Assembly (NCBI RefSeq): GCF_048751585.1 | Contig: NZ_JAZHOB010000002.1 | Coordinates: forward strand, 1 to 64,000 | DNA: 64,000 nucleotides | Origin: G025836975 sp048751585 | GTDB taxonomy: Bacteria; Pseudomonadota; Gammaproteobacteria; Burkholderiales; Burkholderiaceae_B | Direction: 5' to 3' | Shown: piece after piece, positions 35,837 to 44,802 of the stretch | How positions within the stretch are numbered: the stretch's first letter is position 1 | Layout of the letters: the number at the start of each line of letters is the position of its first letter | Program-made: the position numbers and the translations under genes | Notes under the pieces: model-generated | Databases searched by the model: none | Seen by the model: the letters and a program-made list of their open reading frames with translations, nothing else | Told to the model about the DNA's origin: nothing

Positions 35837-36808
35837 ATGCTGAACTTCATTGCACGGCGGGTATTCCAGTCCATCTTCGTGATGCTCGCCGTAGGGTTCA
35901 TTGCTTTTGCCATGTTCCGCTACGTGGGGGATCCGATCAACAACATGGTCGGACAAGACACCACGCTGGAACAGCGCGCCGAGATACGCAAGCAGCTGGG
36001 CCTGGACGATCCCTTCCTGGTCCAGTACTTCCGCTTCATCGGCAATGCGGCCCAGGGCGATTTCGGCATGTCGTACCGCCAGCGCCGGCCGGTCAGCGAG
36101 CTCATCGAAAGCCGCATGCCGGCCACGCTGGAATTATCTTTCGCATCGGCCGTGATCGCGCTGTTCCTGGGCATACCCATGGGCATCTACACCGCGCTGC
36201 GGCGCGACGGAGTGCTGTCGCGCAGCTTCATGACCCTGTCGCTGATCGGGATATCCCTGCCGACCTTCCTGATCGGCATACTCATGATCCTGTTTTTCGG
36301 CGTCATGCTGCGCTGGCTGCCCAGTTTCGGCCGGGGCGATGTCGTGCAATTGGGATGGTGGTCGACGGGCTTTCTGACCAAAAGCGGCTGGCAATCCCTG
36401 ATCATGCCGGCCTTTACGCTGGCGCTGTTCCAGATGACGCTGATCATGCGGCTGGTGCGCGCCGAAATGCTCGAAGTGCTGCAAACGGATTTCATCAAGT
36501 TCGCCCGGGCGCGGGGCCTGCCCGAGCGCATGATCAACTTCCGGCATGCCCTGAAGAATACGCTGGTGCCGGTCATTACCATTACCGGCCTGCAACTGGG
36601 CTCCATCATTGCGTTCTCCATCATCACCGAAACGGTCTTCCAGTGGCCTGGGATGGGCCTGCTGTTCATCCAGTCCATCGGCGCGGTCGATATTCCGGTG
36701 ATGGCGGCCTACCTGCTGCTGATCGCTTTCTTTTTCGTGATCATCAATCTCATTGTCGACCTGCTGTACTTCGCCGTCGACCCGCGCCTGCGTGTGCAAA
36801 AAAGCTAG
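35837..36808 (+). CDS. peptide-type ABC transporter permease (DppB-like)
   Basis: 323 residues, six predicted membrane spans, with the family N-terminus (LNFIARRVFQSIFVMLAVGF) and a short periplasmic loop DPFLVQYFRFIGNAAQGDFG. The EAA-type cytoplasmic loop is near ARARGLPERMINFRHALKN, and the C-terminal part PGMGLLFIQSI is typical. It lies 6 bases after the binding protein and 12 bases before DppC-like, so one operon. Confidence 0.9.
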   Translation: MLNFIARRVFQSIFVMLAVGFIAFAMFRYVGDPINNMVGQDTTLEQRAEIRKQLGLDDPFLVQYFRFIGNAAQGDFGMSYRQRRPVSELIESRMPATLELSFASAVIALFLGIPMGIYTALRRDGVLSRSFMTLSLIGISLPTFLIGILMILFFGVMLRWLPSFGRGDVVQLGWWSTGFLTKSGWQSLIMPAFTLALFQMTLIMRLVRAEMLEVLQTDFIKFARARGLPERMINFRHALKNTLVPVITITGLQLGSIIAFSIITETVFQWPGMGLLFIQSIGAVDIPVMAAYLLLIAFFFVIINLIVDLLYFAVDPRLRVQKS

Positions 36809-36820
36809 GGCCTTATAACA

Positions 36821-37738
36821 ATGACCCAGAACGCCTTGTCCCGCGCTTACAACAGCGATATCTTCTATAGCTTCAGCCATTCGCCCACGGCGATCATCTC
36901 GGCGATCGTCGCACTGCTTATCGGCCTGGGCGCGCTGTTCGCGCCCCTGGTCTCCCCCCACAACCCCTTCGATCTGGCCACCCTGAATCTACTGGACGCC
37001 AATATCCCGCCCGTCTGGTCCTCCAGCGGCGATCCGCGGTTTTTTCTGGGCACCGACGATCAAGGGCGCGACATGCTGTCCGCCATCCTGTATGGCTCGC
37101 GCATCTCCTTGCTGGTGGGCCTGGCGTCCGTGCTGTTCTCGCTGGTGGTCGGCGTCTCGCTGGGCCTGATCAGCGGCTATGCCGGCGGCCGCATCGACAG
37201 CGTCATCATGCGCATCGCCGATGTCCAGCTTTCATTTCCCGCCATACTCATCGCGCTGCTGATCGATGGCATTGCGCGCGGCCTGTTGCCGCGCGATTCG
37301 CACGACAGCCTTTCCCTGTATGTGCTGATCTTCGCCATCGGCATCTCGGGCTGGGTCCAGTATGCCCGGACGGTGCGCGGCGCCACCATGGTCGAGCGCA
37401 ACAAGGAATATGTGCAGGCCGCGCGCCTGATCGGCATGCGGCCATTCACCATTTTGCGGCGTCACATCCTTCCCAATGTGTTGGGCCCCGTGCTGGTCAT
37501 CGCCACCATACACCTGGCTGTGGCCATCATTACCGAAGCCACCCTGTCATTCCTGGGCGTCGGCATCCCGCCGACCACGCCGTCGCTGGGCACCCTGATA
37601 CGCATCGGAAATAGTTACCTGTTCTCGGGCGACTGGTGGATCTCCATCTTCCCGGGCATTGCGCTGGTGCTGCTCGCCCTATCGGTCAATTTGCTGGGCG
37701 ATTGGCTGCGCGATGCGCTCAATCCCAAGCTTCGCTGA
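36821..37738 (+). CDS. peptide-type ABC transporter permease (DppC-like)
   Basis: 305 residues. The N-terminal hydrophobic segment (ISAIVALLIGLGALFAPL) is followed by SPHNPFDLATLNLL and FFLGTDDQGRDMLSAILYGS, a DppC/OppC hallmark. The EAA loop is at ARLIGMRPFTILRRHILPN. It pairs with the DppB-like permease and precedes the fused ATPase gene by 9 bases. Confidence 0.9.
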   Translation: MTQNALSRAYNSDIFYSFSHSPTAIISAIVALLIGLGALFAPLVSPHNPFDLATLNLLDANIPPVWSSSGDPRFFLGTDDQGRDMLSAILYGSRISLLVGLASVLFSLVVGVSLGLISGYAGGRIDSVIMRIADVQLSFPAILIALLIDGIARGLLPRDSHDSLSLYVLIFAIGISGWVQYARTVRGATMVERNKEYVQAARLIGMRPFTILRRHILPNVLGPVLVIATIHLAVAIITEATLSFLGVGIPPTTPSLGTLIRIGNSYLFSGDWWISIFPGIALVLLALSVNLLGDWLRDALNPKLR

Positions 37739-37747
37739 GTCGCACGC

Positions 37748-39502
37748 ATGGCATTATTGGATATCGAAAACCTGCACATCGAATTTTCCAGCCGGCACGG
37801 CAACGTGGTGGCCATCCAGGACGTCAGCCTGTCGCTCGAAAAGGGTGAAATCCTGGGCGTGGTCGGAGAATCCGGCGCCGGCAAGTCCACCATAGGCAAT
37901 GCCGTCATAGGGCTGCTCGAGCCGCCCGGAAAAATGACCCGTGGGACGGTGCTGCTGAACGGAGACCGCATCGATCAGCTGCCGCCGCACGCCTTCCGCA
38001 AGGTCCGCGGCCGGCGCATCGGCATGATCTTCCAGGACCCGCTGACCTCGCTGGACCCTTTGCAGACCGTCGGCGATCAACTGACGGAAAGCATGCAGGT
38101 TCACCTGCGCATCAATCACCAACAGGCTCGCAAGCGCGCGGTGGAACTCCTGAACAGCGTGGGAATCGAACAACCCGAATTGCGCCTGGAACAATACCCT
38201 CATCAGTTCTCGGGGGGCATGCGCCAGCGCGTCGTGATTGCCCTGGCCTTGTGCTGCGAGCCCGAGGTCATCATCGCCGACGAGCCCACCACAGCGCTGG
38301 ATGTCTCGATCCAGGCGCAGATACTGGATCTGCTGCGTGCCCTGTGCAAGGAAAAGCAGGTCGGCATGATCATCATCACTCATGACATGGGAGTCATTGC
38401 CGAAACCACCGACCGGGTAGCCGTGCTGTACCGAGGCAAGCTGGTGGAAGAAGGGCCGACACGCCAGGTCCTGGGCAGCCCCCGGCACCTGTACACAAAA
38501 AGCCTTATCTCGGCCGTGCCGCGGTCGGACATCAAGCTGCGGCGCTTCCCCATGGTCACCTATATCGAAGGCGTCCAGGAAAGCATCAAGAAAGACAATC
38601 TGGCGACCGCCACACGCTGGATGGGCCAGCAACGCAACTTCGGCGGAAAGTCGGACAAGCCGCTGGTCCAGGTATCCAAGCTTGGCATGCGCTTCATTCT
38701 TCGGAATTCATTCTTCAAGAAAAATCGCATCACTCTCGATGCCGTCAAGGATGTCAGCTTTTCCATCAAGGAAGGCGAGGTATTCGGCCTGGTCGGCGAA
38801 TCCGGTTCAGGCAAGTCCACCATTGCCCGGCTGATCGCCGGCCTGTACCAGACCAGCTACGGATCCGTGCATTTCAACAACGTCAACGTCACGCAACTTG
38901 ACGACAAGAAGATGCTGAACTCGTTCCGGCGCCAGATCCAGATGGTTTTCCAGGATCCGTTTTCGTCGCTGAACCCCCGGATGCGCATCCTGGACATCGT
39001 GGCCGAACCCATACGCTTCCATAAGCTGGCCAGCACCGAAGCGCTGACCCGCAAGATCGTCAGCGGCCTGCTCGATTACGTGGGCCTGGGCGATCAGGCG
39101 CTGACGCGCTTTCCGCATGAGTTCTCGGGGGGGCAGCGCCAGCGCATCTGTATCGCGCGCGCCCTGGCGACACGGCCGCGTTTCCTTATCTGCGACGAGC
39201 CCACCTCGGCGCTGGACGTATCCATACAGGCGCAGATCCTAAATCTGTTGAAAGATCTGCAAGAAAGCCTGGGCTTGACCATTCTGTTCATCAGCCACGA
39301 CCTGCCTGTCATCCGGCAGATGTGCGACCGTGTCGGCGTGATGCGCCATGGCGAACTGCTGGAAGTGGCCGAAACCGAAACCTTGTTTTCCGATCCCCGG
39401 CACGACTATACGAAACACTTGCTTTCATTGATGCCGGGCCTGGATTTCCTGTCGCGCGAAGGCCTGGAAGTGGAAGATGCGCCAGCGGCGCAAGCTGTGT
39501 AA
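37748..39502 (+). CDS. peptide-type ABC transporter, fused tandem ATPases (DppD-DppF type)
   Basis: 584 residues containing two complete ABC ATPase domains. The first has Walker A GESGAGKST (40-48) and signature FSGGMRQR. The second has Walker A GESGSGKST (about 349-357), signature FSGGQRQR and Walker B FLICDEP. Between them is the DppD/OppD C-terminal linker region (RHLYTKSLISAVPRSD). The two ATPases of a dipeptide importer are often separate genes; the fused form needs no partner ATPase. It ends the operon that begins with argE or the binding protein. Confidence 0.9.
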   Translation: MALLDIENLHIEFSSRHGNVVAIQDVSLSLEKGEILGVVGESGAGKSTIGNAVIGLLEPPGKMTRGTVLLNGDRIDQLPPHAFRKVRGRRIGMIFQDPLTSLDPLQTVGDQLTESMQVHLRINHQQARKRAVELLNSVGIEQPELRLEQYPHQFSGGMRQRVVIALALCCEPEVIIADEPTTALDVSIQAQILDLLRALCKEKQVGMIIITHDMGVIAETTDRVAVLYRGKLVEEGPTRQVLGSPRHLYTKSLISAVPRSDIKLRRFPMVTYIEGVQESIKKDNLATATRWMGQQRNFGGKSDKPLVQVSKLGMRFILRNSFFKKNRITLDAVKDVSFSIKEGEVFGLVGESGSGKSTIARLIAGLYQTSYGSVHFNNVNVTQLDDKKMLNSFRRQIQMVFQDPFSSLNPRMRILDIVAEPIRFHKLASTEALTRKIVSGLLDYVGLGDQALTRFPHEFSGGQRQRICIARALATRPRFLICDEPTSALDVSIQAQILNLLKDLQESLGLTILFISHDLPVIRQMCDRVGVMRHGELLEVAETETLFSDPRHDYTKHLLSLMPGLDFLSREGLEVEDAPAAQAV

Positions 39503-39650
39503 CCCGCGGCCCCCTTCACAATTATTTAACGTCTGGATACCAAAATCGGTCTGCCGCGCTGGACTCGGAATCCCGCCGTCTCTATGATAAGCGGCAGGCA
39601 GTAGCCTCACTGTCCAACCCTGTTCTCCACTTTCAAGAAAAAGGACCGCC

Positions 39651-39899
39651 ATGGGTATTATCAGCATGATCATCGTTGGCTTTATCGTCGGCTTGCTTGC
39701 CCGGGCCATTATGCCGGGCGACCAGAAGCTGGGCATTATCCTGACCGTCATCCTCGGTATTATCGGTTCGGTCGTCGCTGGCTATCTGGGCGGTGCTCTG
39801 GGCCTTTACCAGCCCGGCGAAGGCGCCGGATGGATAGGCTCGATTATCGGCGCCATTATTGTCCTGTTCATATATGGCCTGATCGCCAAAAAGAGCTGA
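39651..39899 (+). CDS. GlsB/YeaQ/YmgE family stress-response membrane protein
   Basis: 82 residues, three hydrophobic segments with many glycines. The family pattern GFIVGLLARAIMPGDQKLGI and IIGSVVAGYLGGALG is clear. Proteins of this family are small inner-membrane proteins induced by general or acid stress; the mechanism is unknown. It has AAAAAGGA upstream of the ATG and stands alone before a strong terminator. Confidence 0.85.
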   Translation: MGIISMIIVGFIVGLLARAIMPGDQKLGIILTVILGIIGSVVAGYLGGALGLYQPGEGAGWIGSIIGAIIVLFIYGLIAKKS

Positions 39900-39941
39900 A
39901 GCAGCCCTCCCTTGTCCCTACCCGGGACAATGCTCCATCGC

Positions 39942-39977
39942 AAGGCGCCCGGCAGCTTCCGGGCGCCTTTTCTTTTT
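39942..39977 (+). terminator. intrinsic terminator
   Basis: AAGGCGCCCGG (39942-39952) pairs with CCGGGCGCCTT (39959-39969) around CAGCTT. It is followed by TTTTCTTTTT. It ends the small membrane protein gene. Confidence 0.92.
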
Positions 39978-40067
39978 AATGCAAGGCAAGCCGGCCGGGC
40001 GTCGACACCGTAAATTGGCGGCGACCGATACAATAAGGCATATAGGCCAGTCGCCGCCGGAGGCATC

Positions 40068-40436
40068 ATGAACGACACCCGCTATCTGAACGCTTACTCA
40101 GCAAGCCGCTTCTGGAAGAAGCTGGGCCCCCGCGCCCAGTCCATCGGCCGGGGCGCACTGGAAAAAGCGCTCTATCTGTACTATGCCGTCCAAAACGAAC
40201 ATACGCCGAAATGGGCCAAGCGCGTCATCTACGGCGCACTGGGCTATTTCATTTTTCCGCTGGACGCCATTCCCGACCTTGCGCCGCTCATCGGCTACAC
40301 CGATGATCTCAGCGTCATGACAGCCGCGCTGGCCACTGTAGCGTTCTACATTACGCCCGAAGTCAAGGCGCAGGCACGGCAAAAGCTGAGTGCCTGGTTC
40401 GACGATCCGGCTGCCCGCGCTTACACGGATGCCTGA
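40068..40436 (+). CDS. YkvA family (DUF1232) membrane protein
   Basis: 122 residues. The central DUF1232 segment (WAKRVIYGALGYFIFPLDAI, then PDLAPLIGYTDDLSVMTAAL) is the YkvA signature with a likely membrane hairpin. The role is unknown. It overlaps the DUF2868 gene by eight bases, so translation is probably coupled with the DUF2868/GTPase pair. Confidence 0.84.
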   Translation: MNDTRYLNAYSASRFWKKLGPRAQSIGRGALEKALYLYYAVQNEHTPKWAKRVIYGALGYFIFPLDAIPDLAPLIGYTDDLSVMTAALATVAFYITPEVKAQARQKLSAWFDDPAARAYTDA

Positions 40437-41895
40437 GGCGCGCGCACTTCACAAAGCGCGAACACCTTCCTTGCGCGCCTATTGGATCGCGGAAACCCTG
40501 CGGCTGCGCGAAGCGCTATGGGGACCGCTGGAAGACGCCATGGAAGTCAGGCGCGCCCGTGCCGAAGGGGCGGATTTCGAGCAGCGCGTGCTGGCACGCG
40601 CCCATTATCTGGCGCAGCGCGAAAAACTGGATCAGCTCGTTCACCAGTGGATGCAAGGTTCGCGCCTGGCCCTGACCGGCTTGTGCCTGGCCGCCTTGTT
40701 GGCTGGCGCTGGCGCGGCTCTGGGCGCATTGGGCGATGGCAACCGGCCGGTGAACCTGTTGCTGGCCCTGGTGGCCCTTCTTGGCCTTAACTCCCTGTCC
40801 TTTCTGTTCTGGCTGCTGAGCTTTGCGGCAGGAACCCCCGCCAGCGGCACCTGGCTGGGGGAATGCTGGCTGTGGCTGACGCGCAAGCTCGCCCGCGGCC
40901 CCGACGCCGCCCTGCTTCCCCGCGCCCTGATCGAGGTGCTGGGCCGCGGCAACGCCCTGCGCTGGCTGCTCGGGGGAATCACCCATGCCCTCTGGTCCAT
41001 CGCCCTGGGCAGCCTTCTACTGACCCTGCTGGGCGTCTTGTCGGCGCGCCGCTATAGTTTCAACTGGGAAACCACTTTGCTTTCACCGGACGCATTTGTC
41101 GCGATCACCACGGCGCTGGGGTGGCTGCCGGCGCAATTGGGGTTCGCCATGCCGTCCGAGGCCGTCATACGCGCCAGCGACGGACTGCAGCAACTGCCCG
41201 AATCAGCCCAGGCGCTATGGTCAAGCTGGCTGATCGCATGCGTTGTGGTGTACGGGCTGCTGCCCCGCCTGGCCTGTCTGATCCTTAGCCTGCTGGTCAC
41301 GAAGGCAAGGCTTGGCGCCATCAGACTGGACCCCGGCCTGCCCGGCTATGCCGAGCTGCGCGACCGCCTTTCGCCCGCCAGCGAGAATGCCGGCATCGAC
41401 TCCCCCCAAACACCTCCCTTCCAGGCGCACATCCGTCAGGCGGAGTACGCCTACCCGCTCACCGGTCAACCTCTGCTGGTGGGCATCGAGCTTCCTCCCG
41501 ATCGGCCATGGCCTCCCACGGGCCTGCCCGGCACCGTGGCCGATCTGGGTGTCGTGGACAGCCGCTCGCAGCGCAAGAAATTACTGGACGAGCTTCAGGC
41601 ACGGCCGCCGCAAAGAATGCTGATGGCCTGCGATGCCCAGCAGACGCCGGATCGAGGCGTGGTCGCCCTTCTGGCCGATCTGGCCGGATTGGCGGGCCAC
41701 GGCCATGTGGCGCTGCTCGGCCTGGTCCCGCCCGCAGCGTCCCCTGGGACACGCGCTGCGATTTGGCAAGACAAACTGCTGGCGGCCGGCTTTACGCCCG
41801 AGCAAATCCATACGGACCTGGCCGCCGCGCTGGACTGGTTGGCCGGCATGCCGGCCGGGGACTACGCTACAGGGAATGCGCATGCCGGATCATGA
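40429..41895 (+). CDS. DUF2868 domain membrane protein
   Basis: 488 residues from the ATG at 40429, which overlaps the end of the YkvA gene; a longer frame start (GTG 40390) would lie inside that gene. It has at least four hydrophobic segments in the first 300 residues (for example LTGLCLAALLAGAGAALGAL and LLLALVALLGLNSLSFLFWL) and a soluble C-terminal region. DUF2868 members are uncharacterised and often adjoin DUF3482 GTPases. Here the GTPase gene overlaps the end of this one by 14 bases. I infer a membrane anchor or partner for the GTPase. Confidence 0.82.
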   Translation: MPEARALHKARTPSLRAYWIAETLRLREALWGPLEDAMEVRRARAEGADFEQRVLARAHYLAQREKLDQLVHQWMQGSRLALTGLCLAALLAGAGAALGALGDGNRPVNLLLALVALLGLNSLSFLFWLLSFAAGTPASGTWLGECWLWLTRKLARGPDAALLPRALIEVLGRGNALRWLLGGITHALWSIALGSLLLTLLGVLSARRYSFNWETTLLSPDAFVAITTALGWLPAQLGFAMPSEAVIRASDGLQQLPESAQALWSSWLIACVVVYGLLPRLACLILSLLVTKARLGAIRLDPGLPGYAELRDRLSPASENAGIDSPQTPPFQAHIRQAEYAYPLTGQPLLVGIELPPDRPWPPTGLPGTVADLGVVDSRSQRKKLLDELQARPPQRMLMACDAQQTPDRGVVALLADLAGLAGHGHVALLGLVPPAASPGTRAAIWQDKLLAAGFTPEQIHTDLAAALDWLAGMPAGDYATGNAHAGS

Positions 41896-43300
41896 GCAGC
41901 CGCTGCGGCTGGCCGTGGTCGGCCACACCAATACCGGCAAGACATCCTTGCTGCGCACGCTGACCCGCAACCCCAGCTTCGGCCAGGTCGATGACAGCCC
42001 GGGCACCACCCGCCACGTCGAAGGGGCGCGCCTGCTGGTGGATGGAGCGGCCGCCGTCGAGCTTTACGATACACCCGGCATGGAAGACGGCATCGCCCTG
42101 CTCGACTATCTGGATCAGCTTGCAGCGCCAGGCATGCGCGTGGATGGCCCTGAACGCATACGCCGCTTCCTTGAAAGTCCCGAAAGCAGACGGCGTTTCG
42201 AACAGGAAGCCCGGGTTCTGCATAAGCTGCTGGAATGCGATGCGGGACTTTATGTGGTCGACGTCCGCGACCCGGTGCTGGGCAAGCACAAGGACGAACT
42301 GGCCATACTGGCCAGTTGCGGACATCCGCTGCTGCCGGTGCTGAACTTCACCCGCAACCCGGACCAGCGCCTGGCATCCTGGCGCGAGACACTGGGACGG
42401 CTTGGTTTGCATGCCATCGTCGAATTCGACACCATTGCTCCCGCGCTGGACGGCGAGGCGCAGCTTTATGACAAGCTTGCCCTGCTGCTGGACAAGCATG
42501 CCGCATCGTTGCTGGCACTGAAAAACAATGTGGCTCGACAACGCGAAGAGCGCCATGCCGACGCCTTGCGGCTGATTGCCGAGCTGCTGGTGGACGCCGC
42601 CGCGCTTCGCGTCAGCAGCCTGCCTGACAATGACGCGCTGCAAACCGCCACCTTGACGCTGCGCCGCGCGATACGCAAGCGCGAAGCCGCCTGCGTCGCC
42701 GCGCTGCTCAAACGCTACAACTTTCGCAGCCAGGACTTTCCCGCTCACACCCTGCCGCTGGAGGGCGAGCGCTGGGGCATGGACCTGTTCCACCCACAGG
42801 CCCTGAAAGACGTCGGCATACAGGTAGGCAAAGGCATGGCGGCAGGCGCCATGGCAGGAGCAACCCTGGATGCGTTTACGGCCGGCCTGAGCCTGGGCAC
42901 GGCCACCTTGCTGGGCGCCGCGGCGGGCGGCCTGTGGCAGGGCGCCGACAAGCTGGGCAAGCGCATGCTTGGCAGGCTGAAGGGGTATCAGGAAATCAGC
43001 GTGGACGACGCCGTGCTGCGCTTGCTTGCCTTGCGCCAGCTAGATCTGACGGAGGCGCTGGAAGCGCGTGGGCATGCCGCGCAAAAACCGATAGAGCTGG
43101 ACATCGATGCGGCATCCCCTCAAAGCCCATCGAAGGAAAGTTGGCGCAGCGGAAAACTGCCCGACGAATTGCTGGAGGCACGCAGCCAGCCGGAATGGTC
43201 CACCTTGGCCGAGGGATACCGGGCCAGCCCTCGACGCAGCGATATCGTGCTGTCGCTGGCGCGCAAGCTGGCTCTCGGGTCAGGCGACATCGCGCGCTAA
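41882..43300 (+). CDS. GTPase with DUF3482 domain (Era/TrmE-like fold)
   Basis: 472 residues from the second of two close ATGs, because AGGGA lies 7 bases before it (the first, at 41876, has no room for a site). The G1 motif is GHTNTGKTS (14-22), the G2 region is SPGTTRH, G3 is DTPGMED, and G4 is present as NFTRNPD, a deviant of N/TKxD. The C-terminal half contains a glycine-rich hydrophobic segment (AAGAMAGATLDAFTAGLSLG) that could bind the membrane. The gene pairs with DUF2868 upstream. Function unknown. Confidence 0.84.
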   Translation: MPDHEQPLRLAVVGHTNTGKTSLLRTLTRNPSFGQVDDSPGTTRHVEGARLLVDGAAAVELYDTPGMEDGIALLDYLDQLAAPGMRVDGPERIRRFLESPESRRRFEQEARVLHKLLECDAGLYVVDVRDPVLGKHKDELAILASCGHPLLPVLNFTRNPDQRLASWRETLGRLGLHAIVEFDTIAPALDGEAQLYDKLALLLDKHAASLLALKNNVARQREERHADALRLIAELLVDAAALRVSSLPDNDALQTATLTLRRAIRKREAACVAALLKRYNFRSQDFPAHTLPLEGERWGMDLFHPQALKDVGIQVGKGMAAGAMAGATLDAFTAGLSLGTATLLGAAAGGLWQGADKLGKRMLGRLKGYQEISVDDAVLRLLALRQLDLTEALEARGHAAQKPIELDIDAASPQSPSKESWRSGKLPDELLEARSQPEWSTLAEGYRASPRRSDIVLSLARKLALGSGDIAR

Positions 43301-43803
43301 AGCAATACCGCCCCATCCGGCAGATCGTTGGCGTGCAGGCCGCCTTGAGGCAAAGCAGCGCTGCGCGTCCGAAGTATGGATTCGATATCGTCGATAGCGG
43401 CCAGCAAGCCTGGCGCATACCGCTTTTCCCGCAGGCTGTCCCGCAAGCGCTCGCATACCTGCTCCCAAAGATCATCGGGCGCGGCGATGCCGCGATCGGC
43501 AATGATGTGTATGCGATGCCTATCCAGCGCCAGATACAGCAGCACGCCGGTATTCAGCGGGGTGTCCCATACTCGCAGGCGGCCGAATACTTCGAGCGCC
43601 CGCTGGCGGCTATCGGGCTCATGCGCCGGACTGACCGCTTCGATGGCCACCATAAGCTCGCCGGTATGGTCCAGCTCGCTTTCCCGGATACGCTCGGCAA
43701 TTTGCGCAAGGGCTTCAGGCGTAAAGTGCTTGCGGCGCAGCCAATGACCCTCCAGGCTTGCCCAGCCCGTCGCTTCCTTCCATTTGCCGGCGCGTCTTTG
43801 CAC
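43297..43803 (-). CDS. TPM domain protein, soluble form
   Basis: 168 residues with a TPM (YgcG-type) domain: HTGELMVAIEAV near the start, then RVWDTPLNTGVLLYLALDRH and HIIADRGIAA. The start is a GTG at 43803 with AAGGAAG upstream. It has no signal peptide, unlike its neighbour. Its end overlaps the convergent GTPase gene by four bases. It lies 60 bases downstream of the secreted TPM gene on the same strand and probably belongs to the LemA/TPM operon. Confidence 0.8.
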   Translation of the reverse strand: MQRRAGKWKEATGWASLEGHWLRRKHFTPEALAQIAERIRESELDHTGELMVAIEAVSPAHEPDSRQRALEVFGRLRVWDTPLNTGVLLYLALDRHRIHIIADRGIAAPDDLWEQVCERLRDSLREKRYAPGLLAAIDDIESILRTRSAALPQGGLHANDLPDGAVLL

Positions 43804-43862
43804 GGTTGCTTCCTTATGAATTGAATCCGGTATGAAAATCCGGTACGAGCCCTGCCATGGGA

Positions 43863-44762
43863 CTACCAGCTACCCGAGGCGCCGCCGCCACCGCTGCCGC
43901 CGCCACCTCCGCCGCCGCCACCAAAACCTCCACCGCCGCCGCCAAAGCCGCCCCCACCCCCGAAGCCGCCGCCGAAACCACCGCCCAGGCCTCCAAGGAC
44001 TCCGCCCCGGCGCGAGGCCCGTGCCGAGCTGGACCGGCCCCCTGCGCCGAACTTGCGCCCTATGCGGCTAAGGATGAATGCCACGGCGGCGCCCAGCACG
44101 CCCATCAATACGCTGCCGAACATCAGGAATACAAACAGGCCGACCGCGAACGCCGCAAAGCCGCCCGGCATGAAAAAACTCATGATCGCCAGGGGCAGCA
44201 GCATAATGACGGGCGAGTCTTCGTCCGCCTCCGCGGCTACAGCGGCTGACGGCTCGGGCAGCGTTTCGCCATCCACCAGCGCGACCAGGCTGTCGACGCC
44301 CGCCACGATGCCGCCGGCATAATCGCCCTGTTTGAATCGGGGGGTGATCTGTTCCCGGATGATGCGTCCGGCCAGCAGATCGGGAACGGCGCCTTCCAGC
44401 CCATAGCCGACCTCGATCCGTAAGCGGCGGTCGTCCTTGGCCACCACAAGCAGAATGCCGTCGTCGACCTTGGCGCGGCCTATGCGCCATTGGTCGAAAA
44501 CACGCCGGGCATAGTCTTCGATGGTGTCTTCGCCTGTGCTGGGCACCACCAGGACCGCTATCTGAGACCCCTTGCGCTTTTCCAGATCGGCCAGCACGGT
44601 GTTCAGATGAGTCTGGGTATTGGAATCGAGCGTACCGGTCTGATCGGTGACCCAGCCGCCGATTTCGGGCACGGGCGCCTGCGCGGCCGTCACGGCGGGC
44701 GCTGGCGCCATAAAAAGCAACAACAGCAACAGAAGCGGCATGCGCCGCAGCATGGCGATCAT
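43863..44762 (-). CDS. TPM domain membrane protein with glycine-rich tail (YgcG family)
   Basis: 299 residues. A signal peptide (RMPLLLLLLLFMAPAPAVTA) leads to a periplasmic TPM domain (KGSQIAVLVVPSTGEDTIED, then DDGILLVVAKDDRRLRIEVG and GYGLEGAVPDLLAGRII). Two hydrophobic segments follow around residues 185-235, and the extreme C-terminus is almost pure glycine with Phe and Ser. It sits in a cluster with LemA, as is common for YgcG proteins. A role in membrane-associated protein quality or transport has been proposed for the family but is not settled. Confidence 0.87.
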   Translation of the reverse strand: MIAMLRRMPLLLLLLLFMAPAPAVTAAQAPVPEIGGWVTDQTGTLDSNTQTHLNTVLADLEKRKGSQIAVLVVPSTGEDTIEDYARRVFDQWRIGRAKVDDGILLVVAKDDRRLRIEVGYGLEGAVPDLLAGRIIREQITPRFKQGDYAGGIVAGVDSLVALVDGETLPEPSAAVAAEADEDSPVIMLLPLAIMSFFMPGGFAAFAVGLFVFLMFGSVLMGVLGAAVAFILSRIGRKFGAGGRSSSARASRRGGVLGGLGGGFGGGFGGGGGFGGGGGGFGGGGGGGGGSGGGGASGSW

Positions 44763-44802
44763 TCAGCCTCCTTGGGCATGGCGGCGCCGGCCGGAGCCGC
44801 CG

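Noticed and set aside
43870..43990. GGC/GCC-rich tract at the 3' end of the TPM gene
   Set aside because: It looks like a simple repeat, but it encodes the glycine-rich tail usual in YgcG proteins and stays in frame.
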